Assembly (NCBI GenBank): GCA_002427745.1 | Contig: DIYF01000152.1 | Coordinates: forward strand, 1-64,000 | Direction of reading: 5' to 3' | DNA: 64,000 bases | From: Roseivirga sp. UBA6061 | Lineage (GTDB): Bacteria > Bacteroidota > Bacteroidia > Cytophagales > Cyclobacteriaceae | Shown: positions 63,553 through 64,000 of the stretch, piece by piece | Layout: each line of letters begins with the position of its first letter | Position numbering within the stretch: the stretch's first letter is position 1 | The notes under the pieces: generated by a model | What the model was told of the DNA's origin: nothing | Database searches by the model: none | What the model saw: only the letters and a program-made list of their open reading frames with translations | Program-made: the position numbers and the translations under genes

Positions 63553-63898
63553 AGCAGAAGAAGTGACTTGTAAGGAATAGGGTGAAGCATACTGAAAGTA
63601 ATATAAAATTCTGCGGATATGGTCAGGTGGCTATCTTTTTATATATCAACTGGCTTTATAGGAGTAAAAATCAATCGTTTTTGATAACCAATGCTCTGTC
63701 ATCTTGTTGATTACTTAGAATAGTTTCAGTAGTTTCTGAACAGGACTTTTTCAGTTGGGCTGTGGGGCGATAAGAAGACCCGTTTTGTATTCATAATTCT
63801 GGTCAATAAATCATAGAGTAAATCAATATTCAATCCTAAGATATAAATAGAAATAATCGGAAATTCATCCCCTGACATGTTAAACTAATTAATCGCAA
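63553..63898. other. Intergenic region upstream of katG
   Basis: These 346 AT-rich bases separate the divergent C45 peptidase gene and katG. Peroxide-responsive promoters are expected here, but I could not single out a convincing operator by eye. Confidence 0.4.
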
Positions 63899-64000
63899 AT
63901 GGATCACAATCACACATCAAACGGCAGTACCACAAGTGAAGGTAAGTGCCCCTTTATGCACGGAGCACTCAATAACAGTGCAGGTGGCGGCACCTCAAAC
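63899..64000 (+). CDS. katG: Catalase-peroxidase, N-terminal fragment (window edge)
   Basis: Only 34 codons are present. They read MDHNHTSNGSTTSEGKCPF followed by MHGALNNSAGGGTSN. The GKCPFMHG and GGTSN phrases are the conserved start of KatG, just before RDWWP. The enzyme removes hydrogen peroxide in the cytoplasm. The gene continues past the window. Confidence 0.88.
   Translation, partial: MDHNHTSNGSTTSEGKCPFMHGALNNSAGGGTSN

Overview
The window is a chromosomal segment of a Bacteroidota bacterium, most likely a Cytophagales-type (Fulvivirga/Marivirga/Roseivirga-like) marine or soil heterotroph. The evidence is a type IX secretion C-terminal domain on a large glycoside hydrolase, many lipoproteins, a PadR plus prefix-domain FtsX permease pair, a BlaI/M56 pair, SCO1/YHYH proteins, DUF2911 and DUF6157 genes, and few Shine-Dalgarno motifs. 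Sampled GC is about 48-52% in core genes and 27-40% in several accessory genes. I saw no rRNA, tRNA, transposase, phage or CRISPR.

Layout. 0.1-6.3 kb: SUI1 factor, lipoprotein hydrolase, CBM9-like protein, MarR/FMN-reductase pair, an overlapping YHYH-MORN-SCO1 lipoprotein operon, and a dienelactone hydrolase. 6.4-19.1 kb: PEP carboxylase, a DoxX-like protein, a thioredoxin lipoprotein, an SGNH hydrolase overlapping an RND exporter, an SDR with an AraC regulator, and a class C beta-lactamase-like hydrolase. 19.2-25.2 kb: a secreted modular GH81 beta-1,3-glucanase next to a dienoyl-CoA isomerase, with a fossil copy of the isomerase 3' end on the far side of the glucanase. 25.2-31.5 kb: PadR/FtsX permease, then BlaI and an M56 membrane metallopeptidase fused to about 15 ankyrin repeats. 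31.5-33.2 kb: an array of two-hairpin repeats surrounding a leucine-rich-repeat gene. 33.2-42.9 kb: two GNATs and a hydrolase, an AT-rich two-gene island (a gasdermin-like candidate plus a HEGRH metallopeptidase-like protein), topoisomerase III, small stress and metabolic genes, and an AraC regulator. 43.0-49.3 kb: a CUT1 sugar ABC importer followed by a GH65 enzyme. 49.3-50.3 kb: an AT-rich beta-rich gene inserted between the GH65 gene and a second, orphaned GH65 3' end that still has a terminator. 50.3-64 kb: thioesterase, ferritin-like enzyme, paired lipoproteins, a metallophosphoesterase 3' fossil, a TetR/SDR pair sharing an operator, a VOC protein with a foreign-looking tail, P450, DUF2911, a second hairpin array flanking an M50-like peptidase, a C45 peptidase, and the start of katG.

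Three themes stand out. (1) The tightly coupled AT-rich pair at 35.3-37.4 kb has the architecture of a pore-forming effector with its activating protease and is my best candidate for an undescribed system. (2) Accessory genes repeatedly sit beside duplicated or orphaned 3' ends of core genes (isomerase, GH65, metallophosphoesterase), pointing to gene acquisition through one-sided homology. (3) A superfamily of 30-bp hairpins with a 10-10-10 layout shows compensatory arm changes between two families, and each family forms an array around a single gene.
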